In this document: positions 29,763-38,717 of the stretch, one piece after another
How positions within the stretch are numbered: the stretch's first letter is position 1
Layout: the number at the start of each line of letters is the position of its first letter
Origin: Carnobacterium pleistocenium FTR1
GTDB taxonomy: Bacteria > Bacillota > Bacilli > Lactobacillales > Carnobacteriaceae
DNA length: 64,000 nt
Reading direction: 5' to 3'
Assembly: GCF_000744285.1 (NCBI RefSeq)
Contig: NZ_JQLQ01000002.1
Coordinates: 868,001 to 932,000 of the forward strand
Notes under the pieces: model-generated
What the model was told of the DNA's origin: nothing
Database searches by the model: none
Seen by the model: only the letters and a program-made list of their open reading frames with translations
Made by a program: the position numbers and the translations under genes

Positions 29763-29798
29763 GCGAAACAGCATAAAATAGATTGGAAGGTGTAGAGG

Positions 29799-31115
29799 AT
29801 GACTTTTAATGATCAATATCAAGCTAAATTAAAAAGCCTGACTGAAGCTGCTTCACAGATTCAAAGCAATGAAGTGATTTTGTCTAACCCAGTTGCGGCT
29901 ATGCCGATCTCACTGATCACTGCTATCACTAAACGGTATAAAGAGTACGAAAATGTCAAATTGTTTTCTGCATTTGTGATTCATCCGTTTGATTTTTTCA
30001 CTAATCCGGAAGTTGCGGAACGAATCAGATACCATTCTTTCTTCATGGGACCTCTAGAACGTCAGTTGATTCCATACGGTACATTTTCGATAGATCCGGT
30101 CAACTTTTCTAATTTGAAACTGTTGATTGAACAACGGATCAAACCGACAACATTTGTTACGACTGTTTCTGAAATGGATGCAGACGGGTATTTCAACTTT
30201 GGGCCGATGGGCGTCACTATCGGAGAGGTCGGCAGTAAAGTAGCTGAAAAAGTTATTATTCAAGTTAACAAAAATGTTCCAGTCGTTCATGGGACCCATA
30301 ATCAAATTCATATCGATGATGTGGATATGATTGTTGAACAAGATGAACAGTTGCTTGAAGTCCCAGAGACGCCTTCCAGCAATATCGATAAAAAAATTGC
30401 TGAGTGGATCGTTCCTCATGTCAGAGACGGTTCGACTATCCAAATCGGGTTCGGCGGTTTGGCAAATGCTGTCAGTTATGGGCTGGACAGTAAAAAAGAT
30501 TTAGCTGTGCATACTGAAATGATCACGGAATCGATGGTATATTTGACTGAAAAAGGAGTAATTTCCGGACCGATACGAGGCGGTTTTGCAATGGGAACGC
30601 GCAAATTGTATGACTTCAGTGGTAAAAATAGCCAAATCAGTATCGAACCGTTGCACCTTGTAAATGATCCATCGAGAATTGCTCAAATCGACAACTTTGT
30701 TTCTGTTAATGGCTGTTTGATGGCTGATTTAACTGGGCAAGTGGTTTCAGAAGGAGCTGGCACACGCTTTATCAGTTCGGTTGGTGGAGCCAATGACTTC
30801 GTACGCGGAGCAACAAAATCCAAAGGTGGCCAAAGCTTTATCTGTTTACCGTCTACAAATAAAAATGAAAAAACGGGTGAAGTGACTTCTACGATTGTGT
30901 TCTCTTTCCCAAAAGCTACTCCAGTAACAGTTCCACGGGCTGACGTTCAGTATATTGTGACTGAACATGGGATAGCAGATATGTTCAATAGAAGTATCGA
31001 AGATCGTGTAGAAGAAATGATTTCAATCGCAGATCCAGCTTTCAGAGAGGAACTGAGAGAACAAGCTATAAAAGCAGGCTACATCAAAAATGTAATGCCA
31101 ATGTCATTAACTTGA
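29799..31115 (+). CDS. Acetyl-CoA hydrolase/CoA-transferase family protein
   Basis: 438 residues, the length of 4-hydroxybutyrate/butyrate CoA-transferases and Cat1/ACH1 enzymes. They move CoA from an acyl-CoA to a free acid through a glutamyl-CoA intermediate; the likely catalytic Glu is E240 in HTEMITES, after the glycine-rich IQIGFGGLANAV. GTRFISSVGGANDFVRGA and IVTEHGIADMFNRS are further family segments. In this operon it could activate fatty acids at the expense of acetyl-CoA or release short acids as overflow product. It sits 18 bases before fadN, with GGAGG between. Confidence 0.85.
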   Translation: MTFNDQYQAKLKSLTEAASQIQSNEVILSNPVAAMPISLITAITKRYKEYENVKLFSAFVIHPFDFFTNPEVAERIRYHSFFMGPLERQLIPYGTFSIDPVNFSNLKLLIEQRIKPTTFVTTVSEMDADGYFNFGPMGVTIGEVGSKVAEKVIIQVNKNVPVVHGTHNQIHIDDVDMIVEQDEQLLEVPETPSSNIDKKIAEWIVPHVRDGSTIQIGFGGLANAVSYGLDSKKDLAVHTEMITESMVYLTEKGVISGPIRGGFAMGTRKLYDFSGKNSQISIEPLHLVNDPSRIAQIDNFVSVNGCLMADLTGQVVSEGAGTRFISSVGGANDFVRGATKSKGGQSFICLPSTNKNEKTGEVTSTIVFSFPKATPVTVPRADVQYIVTEHGIADMFNRSIEDRVEEMISIADPAFREELREQAIKAGYIKNVMPMSLT

Positions 31116-31133
31116 GTTTTTGGAGGTATAGAA

Positions 31134-33392
31134 ATGAATATAAAAAAAGCAACCGTATTAGGCGCAGGAACCATGGGAGCACAAATAGCTGCCTTACTAG
31201 TCAATGCAGGTCTAAAAGTGAAACTGTTAGATATCGTTTTAGATAAAGACGATAAAAATAAACTGAGTAAAGGGGCCTACGACAGAATTACACATCCAAA
31301 AAAAAGCATGCTCTATAATGCCGATTGGAATAAAAATTTGACTTATGGCAACTTTGAAGATGATTTAAAAGAAGGCGACGATTCCGATATCTTTATTGAA
31401 GCCGTCACTGAAAAGCTAGCTATTAAACATGATTTGTGGCAAAAAGTGGCTGCTATTGCGAAGAAAGAAGCTATTCTTTCTACTAATACTTCCAGTATTC
31501 CAATCGGTGCCATTGCCCAACCCCTTCAGAAAGAATCGAAAGCAAGATTTGTAGGCTTGCATTTTTTCAATCCACCGCGTTACATGAAGCTAGTTGAAAT
31601 CATTCCTCATGCAACAACTGATGAAGTGGTCGTTGAAGATTTGAAAGATTTTGTTTCAACTGTATTAGGCAAAGGGGCAGTAGATACCAATGACGTCAGC
31701 GGGTTTGTGGCGAATCGAATCGGAACGTATTCAGCTTCTGATATCGCCTATCGGGCAGAACAACTTGGCTTGTCAATTACCGAAGTGGATGCCATCACCG
31801 GTAAAATCATTGGACGGCCTAAGACTGGAACGTTCAGATTACTAGATATGGTAGGAATCGATATTGGCTACTTTGTGACAAAAACCATGATGTCTAATCC
31901 GGAAGAAGCAGCCTATTTCAAAATGCCGAAATTGGTTGAAAAATTAGTGGTTCTGGGTAATTTTGGGGATAAAACAAAACAAGGTTTCTACAAAAAAGAC
32001 GGTAAAAAACGCTTAGTGTTTGATGGGGAAACTGAAACGTATGTTGAACCTAAGCCTGTTGAATTGCCTATCTTAAAAGAATTTAGTCGGGATTTGACGA
32101 AAAACTTAACAACTATTTTTGAGTCGGAAGACGAAGTGGGTATTTTCTTATGGGAAACACTGCGCAATTTGATGCACTACTCAGCAAGCAATGTACCTAA
32201 AGCGACAAATGATTACATCAATGTAGATCGAGCTATGGTCTGGGGATACAACTGGGCTGTTGGACCATTCCAACTATGGGATATGATGGGTCTAGAAAAA
32301 GTGAAGGCCAGAATGGAAAAAGAATTGGGTGAACTGCCGGAATGGATCAAGGAACGTAACGAACCGTTCTACCAAGAAGGTCAAAGTATCAGTCCAGCAT
32401 CCAAACCAGAAGATTTTGCCCATAAGCAAATCTGGAAAGAAGAGGATTCAGAATTATTTGCGACGGAAGATAACTTCTTGATGTTAGCGATGAGAACGCC
32501 AAATAATACCATCACGGTGGGATTTGAAGGCGACATCGTCAAAGCAATCGATGTGCTAGAAAAAGAAAATTATAAAGGATTGCTGCTTTACTCAGATGGA
32601 CCAAACTTCAGTGTAGGGGCCAATCTTTACTATATGAAGATGGCGATCGATCAAAATCTGGTCGATACCGAAACACGTAAAGGATCCGAATTATTCCATG
32701 AAGCCGTCAGACGCATGAAATTCGCTGCTAAACCAATTGTAACAGCGGTAAAAGGCAGAGCGCTTGGAGGCGGAGCAGAACTAGTGATGGCTTCACCTTA
32801 CGTAGTGGCTGCGGCTGAAACGTATATTGGTTTAGTAGAAGCGGGGGTTGGATTGATTCCTGGAGGCGGCGGTCTGGCTGAATTGGCTGACCGGGTGTAT
32901 CGTCAAGATGTATCCAGAGCGGATAAAATACGGCAATTGGCCGATATTTTAACGAAAGTTTCAATGGGTCATGTGACGATGAGTGCGTATGAAGCACAAC
33001 AAATCGGATTCTTGAAAGAGACCGACATGATCATTCAAAATGAAGAGCTTGTATTTGAAGCAGCCTTGCAAACGTTGCGTTTAAAAGCGGCTTATAATTA
33101 TGTTCCAAACAACTTGGTTGAATACGAGGTGCTAGGAACGAACTTCAAAGCAATTGCAGCAGCTCAGATTGATTCACTGATTGATGGACACTTTGCTTCT
33201 AAATACGATGGTGTCGTTACCGGCGCTATTGCAGATGTGTTGGCTGGAGGAGAAGTTCCTTTGGGCACTAAAGTCAATCAAAAATGGCTACAAAAACTTT
33301 CAGAAGATAATTTTGTCAAATTGAGCAAGAACGAAAAAACCTATGAACGTATTGTGCATATGCTAGAGAAAAAGAAACCACTAAGAAATTAA
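31134..33392 (+). CDS. fadN: 3-hydroxyacyl-CoA dehydrogenase / enoyl-CoA hydratase
   Basis: 752 residues, close to the B. subtilis FadN type in length and domain order (dehydrogenase first, hydratase last, opposite to E. coli FadB). NAD-binding GAGTMG at residues 10-15, the dehydrogenase core with STNTSSIPIGAIA and GLHFFNPPRYMKLVEII, a second HCDH C-domain (VWGYNWAVGPFQLWDMMG), then an enoyl-CoA hydratase/crotonase fold (about 450-650; FSVGANLYYM oxyanion loop, ALGGGAELVMASPYV, GLIPGGGGLAELADR). It carries out the hydration and second oxidation steps of beta-oxidation in the cytoplasm. fadA follows after 64 bases. Confidence 0.93.
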   Translation: MNIKKATVLGAGTMGAQIAALLVNAGLKVKLLDIVLDKDDKNKLSKGAYDRITHPKKSMLYNADWNKNLTYGNFEDDLKEGDDSDIFIEAVTEKLAIKHDLWQKVAAIAKKEAILSTNTSSIPIGAIAQPLQKESKARFVGLHFFNPPRYMKLVEIIPHATTDEVVVEDLKDFVSTVLGKGAVDTNDVSGFVANRIGTYSASDIAYRAEQLGLSITEVDAITGKIIGRPKTGTFRLLDMVGIDIGYFVTKTMMSNPEEAAYFKMPKLVEKLVVLGNFGDKTKQGFYKKDGKKRLVFDGETETYVEPKPVELPILKEFSRDLTKNLTTIFESEDEVGIFLWETLRNLMHYSASNVPKATNDYINVDRAMVWGYNWAVGPFQLWDMMGLEKVKARMEKELGELPEWIKERNEPFYQEGQSISPASKPEDFAHKQIWKEEDSELFATEDNFLMLAMRTPNNTITVGFEGDIVKAIDVLEKENYKGLLLYSDGPNFSVGANLYYMKMAIDQNLVDTETRKGSELFHEAVRRMKFAAKPIVTAVKGRALGGGAELVMASPYVVAAAETYIGLVEAGVGLIPGGGGLAELADRVYRQDVSRADKIRQLADILTKVSMGHVTMSAYEAQQIGFLKETDMIIQNEELVFEAALQTLRLKAAYNYVPNNLVEYEVLGTNFKAIAAAQIDSLIDGHFASKYDGVVTGAIADVLAGGEVPLGTKVNQKWLQKLSEDNFVKLSKNEKTYERIVHMLEKKKPLRN

Positions 33393-33456
33393 TCGGATAC
33401 TGCGGAGAAAGAGGCACCAGAATTTTTCCGCAGTCAGCAGAAAGGATTTGGATACA

Positions 33457-34644
33457 ATGCAAGAAGCTTATATCGTAGCATATGGAAGATCAGCTGTAGC
33501 GAGAGGAAAAAAAGACGGAGCCTATTTTTATGATCGGCCCGAAGATATCGCTGCTCAAGTTTTAAAAGGGGTTATCGATAGAGTGGAAGGGGATTTCGAC
33601 CCGACTCTTATTGAAGATGTGATCGTTGGGTGTTCAACTCCAGAAGGGCTCCAAGGGAACAATATCGCGCGTGCTATTGCTCTTAGAAGTGGGTTGCCTG
33701 AAACAGTGGCCGGTCAAACGGTGAACCGCTTCTGTTCTTCAGGACTTCAAACGATTGCTACTGCAGCCAACGCAATCATAGCTGGTCAAGCAGAAGTATT
33801 AGCAGCAGGTGGCATCGAGTTTATGAGTTCGACCCAAATGGGTGGAAGCGAGCCATCAAATAGCCCGTATTTGCAAGAACATGGACCGAAAATCGCTGTC
33901 CCAATGGGCATGACGGCAGAAAATGTCGCTGAAAAATACCATGTTTCAAGAAATGAACAAGATCAATTTAGTGTAGAAAGTCACCAAAAAGCACATAATG
34001 CTCAAACAGCCGGACGGTTTAAAGATGAAATCATTCCAGTAGAGATCCATCGGGTCAAAACGACTGGGGACAATGTGGAAGTGACAACCGAAATGTTTGA
34101 TCAAGATGAAGGGATTCGTCCGAACACAACGCTAGATGTTCTTGGGAAGTTGCGCACTGTTTTTAAAGCAGATGGCAGTGTAACAGCTGGAACGTCCTCT
34201 CAAGTGAGTGATGGAGCTGGATTTGTTATCTTAATGTCTGGTGATAAAGTAAAAGAATTGGGGGTCAAACCAATTGCCCGCTTTATCTCCTTCAACGTTG
34301 CAGGGGTCGATCCTAAATTTATGGGCATCGGACCAGTGTATGCCATTCCTAAGGCTTTGAAGTTGGCTGGAATGGAACTAGAAGACATCGACTTGATTGA
34401 ATTCAACGAAGCCTTTGCGGCACAAGCGATCGCTTCGATGAATGAATTGGGCATGAACCGTGACATCGTGAACGTCAACGGAGGAGGCATTGCGTTAGGT
34501 CATCCACTAGGAGCAACGGGAGCCATTTTAACGGCCAAATTATTGGGCGAAATGGCGAAACGTCCTGAAACCAAATACGGTATGGTCACTATGTGTATCG
34601 GAATGGGTATGGGAGCGGCCGGAATTTTTGAATATTTAAGATAA
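33457..34644 (+). CDS. fadA: Acetyl-CoA C-acyltransferase (3-ketoacyl-CoA thiolase)
   Basis: 395 residues from the ATG at 33457 (AAAGGA 10 bases upstream; the in-frame TTG at 33448 is too close). Cleaves 3-ketoacyl-CoA to acetyl-CoA and a shortened acyl-CoA. All thiolase active-site residues are present: C93 in NRFCSSGLQT, H349 in GHPLGATGA and C380 in CIGMGMG. Last gene of the fadE operon; an imperfect terminator follows. Order resembles the Bacillus fadNAE cluster with fadE moved to the front. Confidence 0.94.
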   Translation: MQEAYIVAYGRSAVARGKKDGAYFYDRPEDIAAQVLKGVIDRVEGDFDPTLIEDVIVGCSTPEGLQGNNIARAIALRSGLPETVAGQTVNRFCSSGLQTIATAANAIIAGQAEVLAAGGIEFMSSTQMGGSEPSNSPYLQEHGPKIAVPMGMTAENVAEKYHVSRNEQDQFSVESHQKAHNAQTAGRFKDEIIPVEIHRVKTTGDNVEVTTEMFDQDEGIRPNTTLDVLGKLRTVFKADGSVTAGTSSQVSDGAGFVILMSGDKVKELGVKPIARFISFNVAGVDPKFMGIGPVYAIPKALKLAGMELEDIDLIEFNEAFAAQAIASMNELGMNRDIVNVNGGGIALGHPLGATGAILTAKLLGEMAKRPETKYGMVTMCIGMGMGAAGIFEYLR

Positions 34645-34672
34645 AAGGGTATAACTAAAAATTGAGAACTTT

Positions 34673-34712
34673 ACTCCCACATTCATTTAGAATTCTTAAT
34701 GTGGGAGTATTT
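34673..34712 (+). terminator. Terminator of the fadE-fadA operon
   Basis: ACTCCCACATT pairs perfectly with AATGTGGGAGT, but the T run after it is short (ATTTGATTT). Confidence 0.6.
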
Positions 34713-34787
34713 GATTTGATGTATAATTAAAGTTGTACAAGTAACTAGTGTACTCACTTTTATAGCAATTTTTGTGAGGAGGAAAAC

Positions 34788-35699
34788 ATGAAGTTAGACA
34801 TTGCACAGCTTAATTATTTTATTGCCATTGTCGATGCAAAGTTAAATCTGACGTTGGCTGCACAAAATATTCACGTGACTCAATCCGCACTAAGCCAATT
34901 CATCATCAATTTTGAAAGAGAAGAGGAATTACAGCTTTTCCATCGTAAAAATGGTCGTTTGACCGGATTGACACCGAGTGGGGAAAAACTGTATGAAAAG
35001 GCATTAGAAATAGTCGATAAATATGATGATCTTCATGAAATGTTGAAACAAGAAGCGCAAATTCAACAAGGAACGATCAGAGTAGGGATCTCCACGATTA
35101 TTCTGCGATTGTTTTTCACCAAATTTATTCCAAAATTCATGATGAAAAATCCCGGAATTAAAATTGATATCGTCGAAGCAAATAATGAAGAATTAGTCAT
35201 TATGCTGAACGAGAATCGCATTCATGCAGCTGTATTGGATGATCCGACTAAATTGCATCAAGATAAATTTGAAAAACACATATTGGCTTTAAGTGAAGTG
35301 ACCGCTTTTATGCACCCCAATCATCCATTGACTAAAGAAGAAAAGTTGGACTGGAGAATGTTAGACAACCAGTACGTAGCAACATTTAATAAAGGTTTTG
35401 CGACACATACGATGGTGATGGACAAATTAAAAAAAGTGAAATCCCAGACAAAAGTATTGATTACGTCTGATTCTTGGGATTACATGGTTGAATCCACAAC
35501 GCGTACTAATCTGGTTGCGTTACTGCCTTCAGCTAATTTTAAAAAGTATTACAATTATTTAGACAATATCGGAGTAGTCGAAAAACACTTCAATGATCCA
35601 ATCACCTATACGACTGTCTTGTGTTTTCCGGTAAAAAAGAAGTATAGCAGTATAGAGAAGTTTGTATACGATTCTTTTACCAATGAATTCCCAGATTAG
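34788..35699 (+). CDS. LysR family transcriptional regulator
   Basis: 303 residues. Winged-helix DNA-binding domain at the start (LNYFIAIVDAKLNLTLAAQNIHVTQSALSQFI, HTH about 18-40), a linker helix, then a periplasmic-binding-protein-like effector domain (IRVGISTIILRLFF from about 95). GAGGAGG precedes the ATG. Placed between fadA and an acyl-CoA dehydrogenase-like gene that starts 16 bases after it, so it probably controls one or both sets in response to an acyl-CoA or fatty acid; this is inferred from position. A GTAC-...-GTAC dyad lies at about 34736-34754 in its promoter region. Confidence 0.9.
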   Translation: MKLDIAQLNYFIAIVDAKLNLTLAAQNIHVTQSALSQFIINFEREEELQLFHRKNGRLTGLTPSGEKLYEKALEIVDKYDDLHEMLKQEAQIQQGTIRVGISTIILRLFFTKFIPKFMMKNPGIKIDIVEANNEELVIMLNENRIHAAVLDDPTKLHQDKFEKHILALSEVTAFMHPNHPLTKEEKLDWRMLDNQYVATFNKGFATHTMVMDKLKKVKSQTKVLITSDSWDYMVESTTRTNLVALLPSANFKKYYNYLDNIGVVEKHFNDPITYTTVLCFPVKKKYSSIEKFVYDSFTNEFPD

Positions 35700-35715
35700 G
35701 ACAGGAGTGAGGGAC

Positions 35716-36828
35716 ATGGCTATTATTGAATCATTTACGCAAGCTCTTCAAGGAGACTTGGGGCAGAAAATAAAGAAAGACACGATTGACCGCTCGTATA
35801 CTTATGAAGATTTTCAAAAGTGGAAAAATTATTTTAAAGAAAAAGGCTTATTTAAAGAAATTGCCGAAAAAAAGATGGCCGAACAAAACATTCCGGCTTT
35901 GTGTGAATTTATCTATACGCTTGCGCAATATTTTCCTTCTTTGTCGTATTATTTTTTAAGTAAAATTTTGTTTGGGATCTTGGCATTGAAATTTTCCGCC
36001 ACAGAAAAACAAAAAGAAATGTATCTGGATAAATTAGTCGAAGAAGATCTATTTGCAACATTTGCCAGCAAAGAACTTGAAGCCGGTTTCGAATTAAGAA
36101 GAATGCAAACGGTTGCAATAAAAGAGGTGGACAGCTGGGTTATTAATGGCGGGAAAGAAGACGTTGCCTGTACCCAAGAATCCGACCTTTTCCTTTTACT
36201 AGGAAAAATTAAACTTTCAGCGCAAGGAAACAATCAATATGGTCTTTTTTTATTAGAAAAAAATATGCCGGGTATCACGGTTCACTATAGTAAAAATAAA
36301 AAGAGTGAAAGCTCTTTGCGTACCGGCGCACTGACGATTGAAAATCTAGTTGTAGGAGATGCTCACTTTTTGGGCAGTTTACAAAACAATCATGAGGTGT
36401 TCAATCAAGTTCTCGACATGTGGAATCTCTTGCTGGCTGCGCAATTATTGGGCATCACCCGTAGTGTGTTTGATCAAGGACTCAACCATGCGCTAGAAAT
36501 CAATCGCTTTGGGCAGCGGTTCATGGACGCGCCCTATATCCAGCAGCAATTTGCACAATACAAAATTGAATTGGAAGTCACTGAAAACTATTTTTCATTT
36601 ATCAATCTTCAGACGCCTCCTTCGACGATCCAAGTAACACAATTAAAGTTTAAAGCAATGGAAGTGTCCAATGAAATCATTGATGGGGTTCTCGGCATTT
36701 TTGGATTCGCCACACTTCCGGCAGATCATGTTTTGAGAAATTTTAAAAGTATTTCTGAATCGGTAAAAAATATGGGTGAAACGCCTGATTTTCATTTGCG
36801 AAAAATCAGCAAGCAATGGAAAAAATAA
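35716..36828 (+). CDS. Acyl-CoA dehydrogenase-like protein, degenerate
   Basis: 370 residues from the ATG at 35716 (AGGAGTGAGGG upstream; the open frame reaches back into lysR but has no site there). It has the overall ACAD layout (helical N-domain, a beta middle domain with ATFASKELEAGFELRRM in place of the usual LTEPxxGSD, and a helical C-domain with INRFGQRFMDAPYIQQQFA), but the FAD/substrate motifs are eroded and the C-terminal YEGT with the catalytic Glu is missing: the matching region reads FKSISESVKNMGETPDF. It may be a catalytically altered dehydrogenase, a partner subunit of FadE, or a non-enzymatic acyl-CoA binder. Co-transcribed with LysR and a thioesterase. Confidence 0.75.
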   Translation: MAIIESFTQALQGDLGQKIKKDTIDRSYTYEDFQKWKNYFKEKGLFKEIAEKKMAEQNIPALCEFIYTLAQYFPSLSYYFLSKILFGILALKFSATEKQKEMYLDKLVEEDLFATFASKELEAGFELRRMQTVAIKEVDSWVINGGKEDVACTQESDLFLLLGKIKLSAQGNNQYGLFLLEKNMPGITVHYSKNKKSESSLRTGALTIENLVVGDAHFLGSLQNNHEVFNQVLDMWNLLLAAQLLGITRSVFDQGLNHALEINRFGQRFMDAPYIQQQFAQYKIELEVTENYFSFINLQTPPSTIQVTQLKFKAMEVSNEIIDGVLGIFGFATLPADHVLRNFKSISESVKNMGETPDFHLRKISKQWKK

Positions 36829-36850
36829 AACTTAAAGGAAAGAGGTCTCT

Positions 36851-37276
36851 ATGAATCCACGCTATGAAAAACGTAAAAACGAAAAGCAATCCTTTCTAAC
36901 GGCGCTTGGCGGGAAGTTGGAACAGATCGAATCAGGCAAAGCCATCCTCTCTTTGAAAAAAGAAGAATGGTTGACGCAACATTTAGGCTATTTCCACGGA
37001 GGAGTCGTCACAGCATTGGCGGATTCAGCAGGGGGCGCGGCAGCCGTTACTATGGTACCCGAAAATTATCAAGTTGTGACTTCGGAGTTGACTATGCATT
37101 TTCTTCGTCCAGCGGTTGCCGATGAAATTATCGCCACGGCTGAAGTGATCAAACCAGGAAACCTATTGATTATCGTGGAATGCTCCGTAACAGACAAAGA
37201 AACGGGCAAACTGATTGCAAAAGCAGTTGGAACATGGATCCCCGTTAAAATGGAAGACGCCATGTTCAAGGGATAA
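36851..37276 (+). CDS. PaaI-type hotdog thioesterase
   Basis: 141 residues, single 4HBT hotdog domain. HLGYFHGGVVTALADSAGGAAA is the family's signature helix with the conserved His-Gly-Gly and acidic residue; TSELTMHFLRPAVADEI is the following strand pair. It hydrolyses acyl-CoA thioesters, releasing CoA. Third gene of the lysR-ACAD-like-thioesterase run (22 bases after the previous stop, with AAAGGAAAGAGG). A role in salvaging CoA from stalled beta-oxidation intermediates fits the context. Confidence 0.88.
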   Translation: MNPRYEKRKNEKQSFLTALGGKLEQIESGKAILSLKKEEWLTQHLGYFHGGVVTALADSAGGAAAVTMVPENYQVVTSELTMHFLRPAVADEIIATAEVIKPGNLLIIVECSVTDKETGKLIAKAVGTWIPVKMEDAMFKG

Positions 37277-37305
37277 AGAGGGAAGTTACTGGAACTGGCT
37301 ATACA

Positions 37306-37347
37306 ACTAAAAGAGCCGAGACAATTATTTGTCTCGGCTCTTTTAGT
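37306..37347. terminator. Strong bidirectional terminator
   Basis: ACTAAAAGAGCCGAGACA pairs perfectly (18 bp) with its inverse around 6 bases, with A and T runs on both sides; between convergent genes. Confidence 0.9.
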
Positions 37348-37406
37348 TGATTTATACTTTTTAGTGTTGATAGAGTGGCAGATTCGTCAAGTGCGACTTC
37401 ACGAGT

Positions 37407-38198
37407 TCACGAAAGAGTGGCACCATTTTCGAGTGCGACTTCTTCGTCAAGGCTTTTTTCCAGCAGTTCGTTCACGAAAAAGGTTGTTACTTCGCGCATG
37501 GTATCTGTTTTTACGAGATGGCCTTCGTCTTCGTCTGTGAAGTAAAGATTTGTTAGGTCTTTGTGCTCGTCGGCAAAATCGGCCATGTCTTGATAAGGGA
37601 CAATTAGATCTTGTTTGCCATGCCAAATAAATAATGACCGGCCGTCTAATGTTTCCGGATGCAGCGATAAATCATAATTGGGGATCCAATTTAGTAATTC
37701 ATGGTAATCCTGTGGTAAGTACCGATTGAATTCTTTGGCATGTTTCACAATGCGGTCTTTATAAGCAGCTAATTTTGGCGAACCCATTAAGCAGGCCGCT
37801 GCCTTGATTTCCGGATGATGGGTCAACAAAGCGCAGGTCGTGATTCCACCCATGGACGTTCCACCAACGCCAATCACATCACCAACAAGTCCGCTTTTTT
37901 GAAAATGATCGATGATAAAGCTGAATTCGAACAAATTAGTTTGAATGCTTTGCCAAAAGGTTAGAGAAGGAATTTTTGAAACAGGTTGCTTGCGTTCGCC
38001 GTGATTGATGGCATCGGGTAATAATACTCGAAATCCTTGTTGCGCTAAATAACGGGCTTGCGTCACATTCAATTCTTTAGATGACTGCCAGCCATGATAA
38101 TAAACCACTAATGGCAGCAAATCATTGCGCTGTTCGCTCGGCACTACTTCCAGTAAGGGTATGGTTCCTAATAGTCTTTTTCGAATGGTTATTTTCAT
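37407..38198 (-). CDS. Alpha/beta hydrolase (YitV/YtmA-like esterase)
   Basis: 263 residues from the ATG at 38198, chosen for the GAGGTGG 6 bases before it; the frame is open further upstream without a site. Alpha/beta-hydrolase fold with an early YYHGWQSSKE (oxyanion His-Gly), nucleophile Ser115 in GGTSMGG, Asp in HGKQDLIVP and His in EDEGHLVKTD. Resembles short-chain esterases of the prolyl oligopeptidase-like group in bacilli; natural substrate unknown. The final codons (DEEVALENGATLS) overlap an intergenic repeat with TCGTCAAG and CACGAAAGAGTG motifs, so the C-terminus may have been remodelled. No operon partner. Confidence 0.85.
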   Translation of the reverse strand: MKITIRKRLLGTIPLLEVVPSEQRNDLLPLVVYYHGWQSSKELNVTQARYLAQQGFRVLLPDAINHGERKQPVSKIPSLTFWQSIQTNLFEFSFIIDHFQKSGLVGDVIGVGGTSMGGITTCALLTHHPEIKAAACLMGSPKLAAYKDRIVKHAKEFNRYLPQDYHELLNWIPNYDLSLHPETLDGRSLFIWHGKQDLIVPYQDMADFADEHKDLTNLYFTDEDEGHLVKTDTMREVTTFFVNELLEKSLDEEVALENGATLS

Positions 38199-38410
38199 TT
38201 TTTCCACCTCAACGTTATCATAGCAAAAAAAAGAGTCACTGAGTGAAAAGATTAACAGATTGAGCAATATTTTTAGCGCTGCTGTGATTACTAGAGAAAT
38301 AGTAGCAAATTTATAATAGAATTAAGATACTGCATATAAGTGGTTTATGGTATCATAGTAAGGGAGTTTGAACTAAGATAATTTACCTAAGAAAGCGAGT
38401 GAACAAACCG

Positions 38411-38716
38411 ATGGCTATTACTGAAGAGGACGTAAAACACGTCGCAAAATTAGCAAAACTAGAAATTAGCGATAAAGGCATTGCTCATTTCACAGAACAA
38501 ATGGATGCAATCATTCATATGGTGGAACAATTAGAAGAATTAGATACTGAAAATGTACCGGTCATGATCCACGGCATGCGTACATATAACGTGATGCGCG
38601 AGGACAAAGCGGTTAAAGGAACAGATCGTGAATTGCTATTTACAAATGTAAAATCAGAAAAAGATGGCTTTATCAAAGTTCCTGCAATAATGGATAACGG
38701 GGAGGCAGGAGCATAA
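38411..38716 (+). CDS. gatC: Asp-tRNA(Asn)/Glu-tRNA(Gln) amidotransferase subunit C
   Basis: 101 residues from the ATG at 38411 (an in-frame GTG at 38399 lies in the ribosome-site region). [18 protein letters not shown] is the family's N-terminal helix; [12 protein letters not shown] and [10 protein letters not shown] are conserved later. It stabilises the GatA-GatB complex that amidates mischarged Glu-tRNA(Gln) (and Asp-tRNA(Asn)). gatA starts one base after its stop. A candidate -10 (TATCAT) near 38350 may serve the operon. Confidence 0.95.
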   Translation: MAITEEDVKHVAKLAKLEISDKGIAHFTEQMDAIIHMVEQLEELDTENVPVMIHGMRTYNVMREDKAVKGTDRELLFTNVKSEKDGFIKVPAIMDNGEAGA

Positions 38717-38717
38717 T

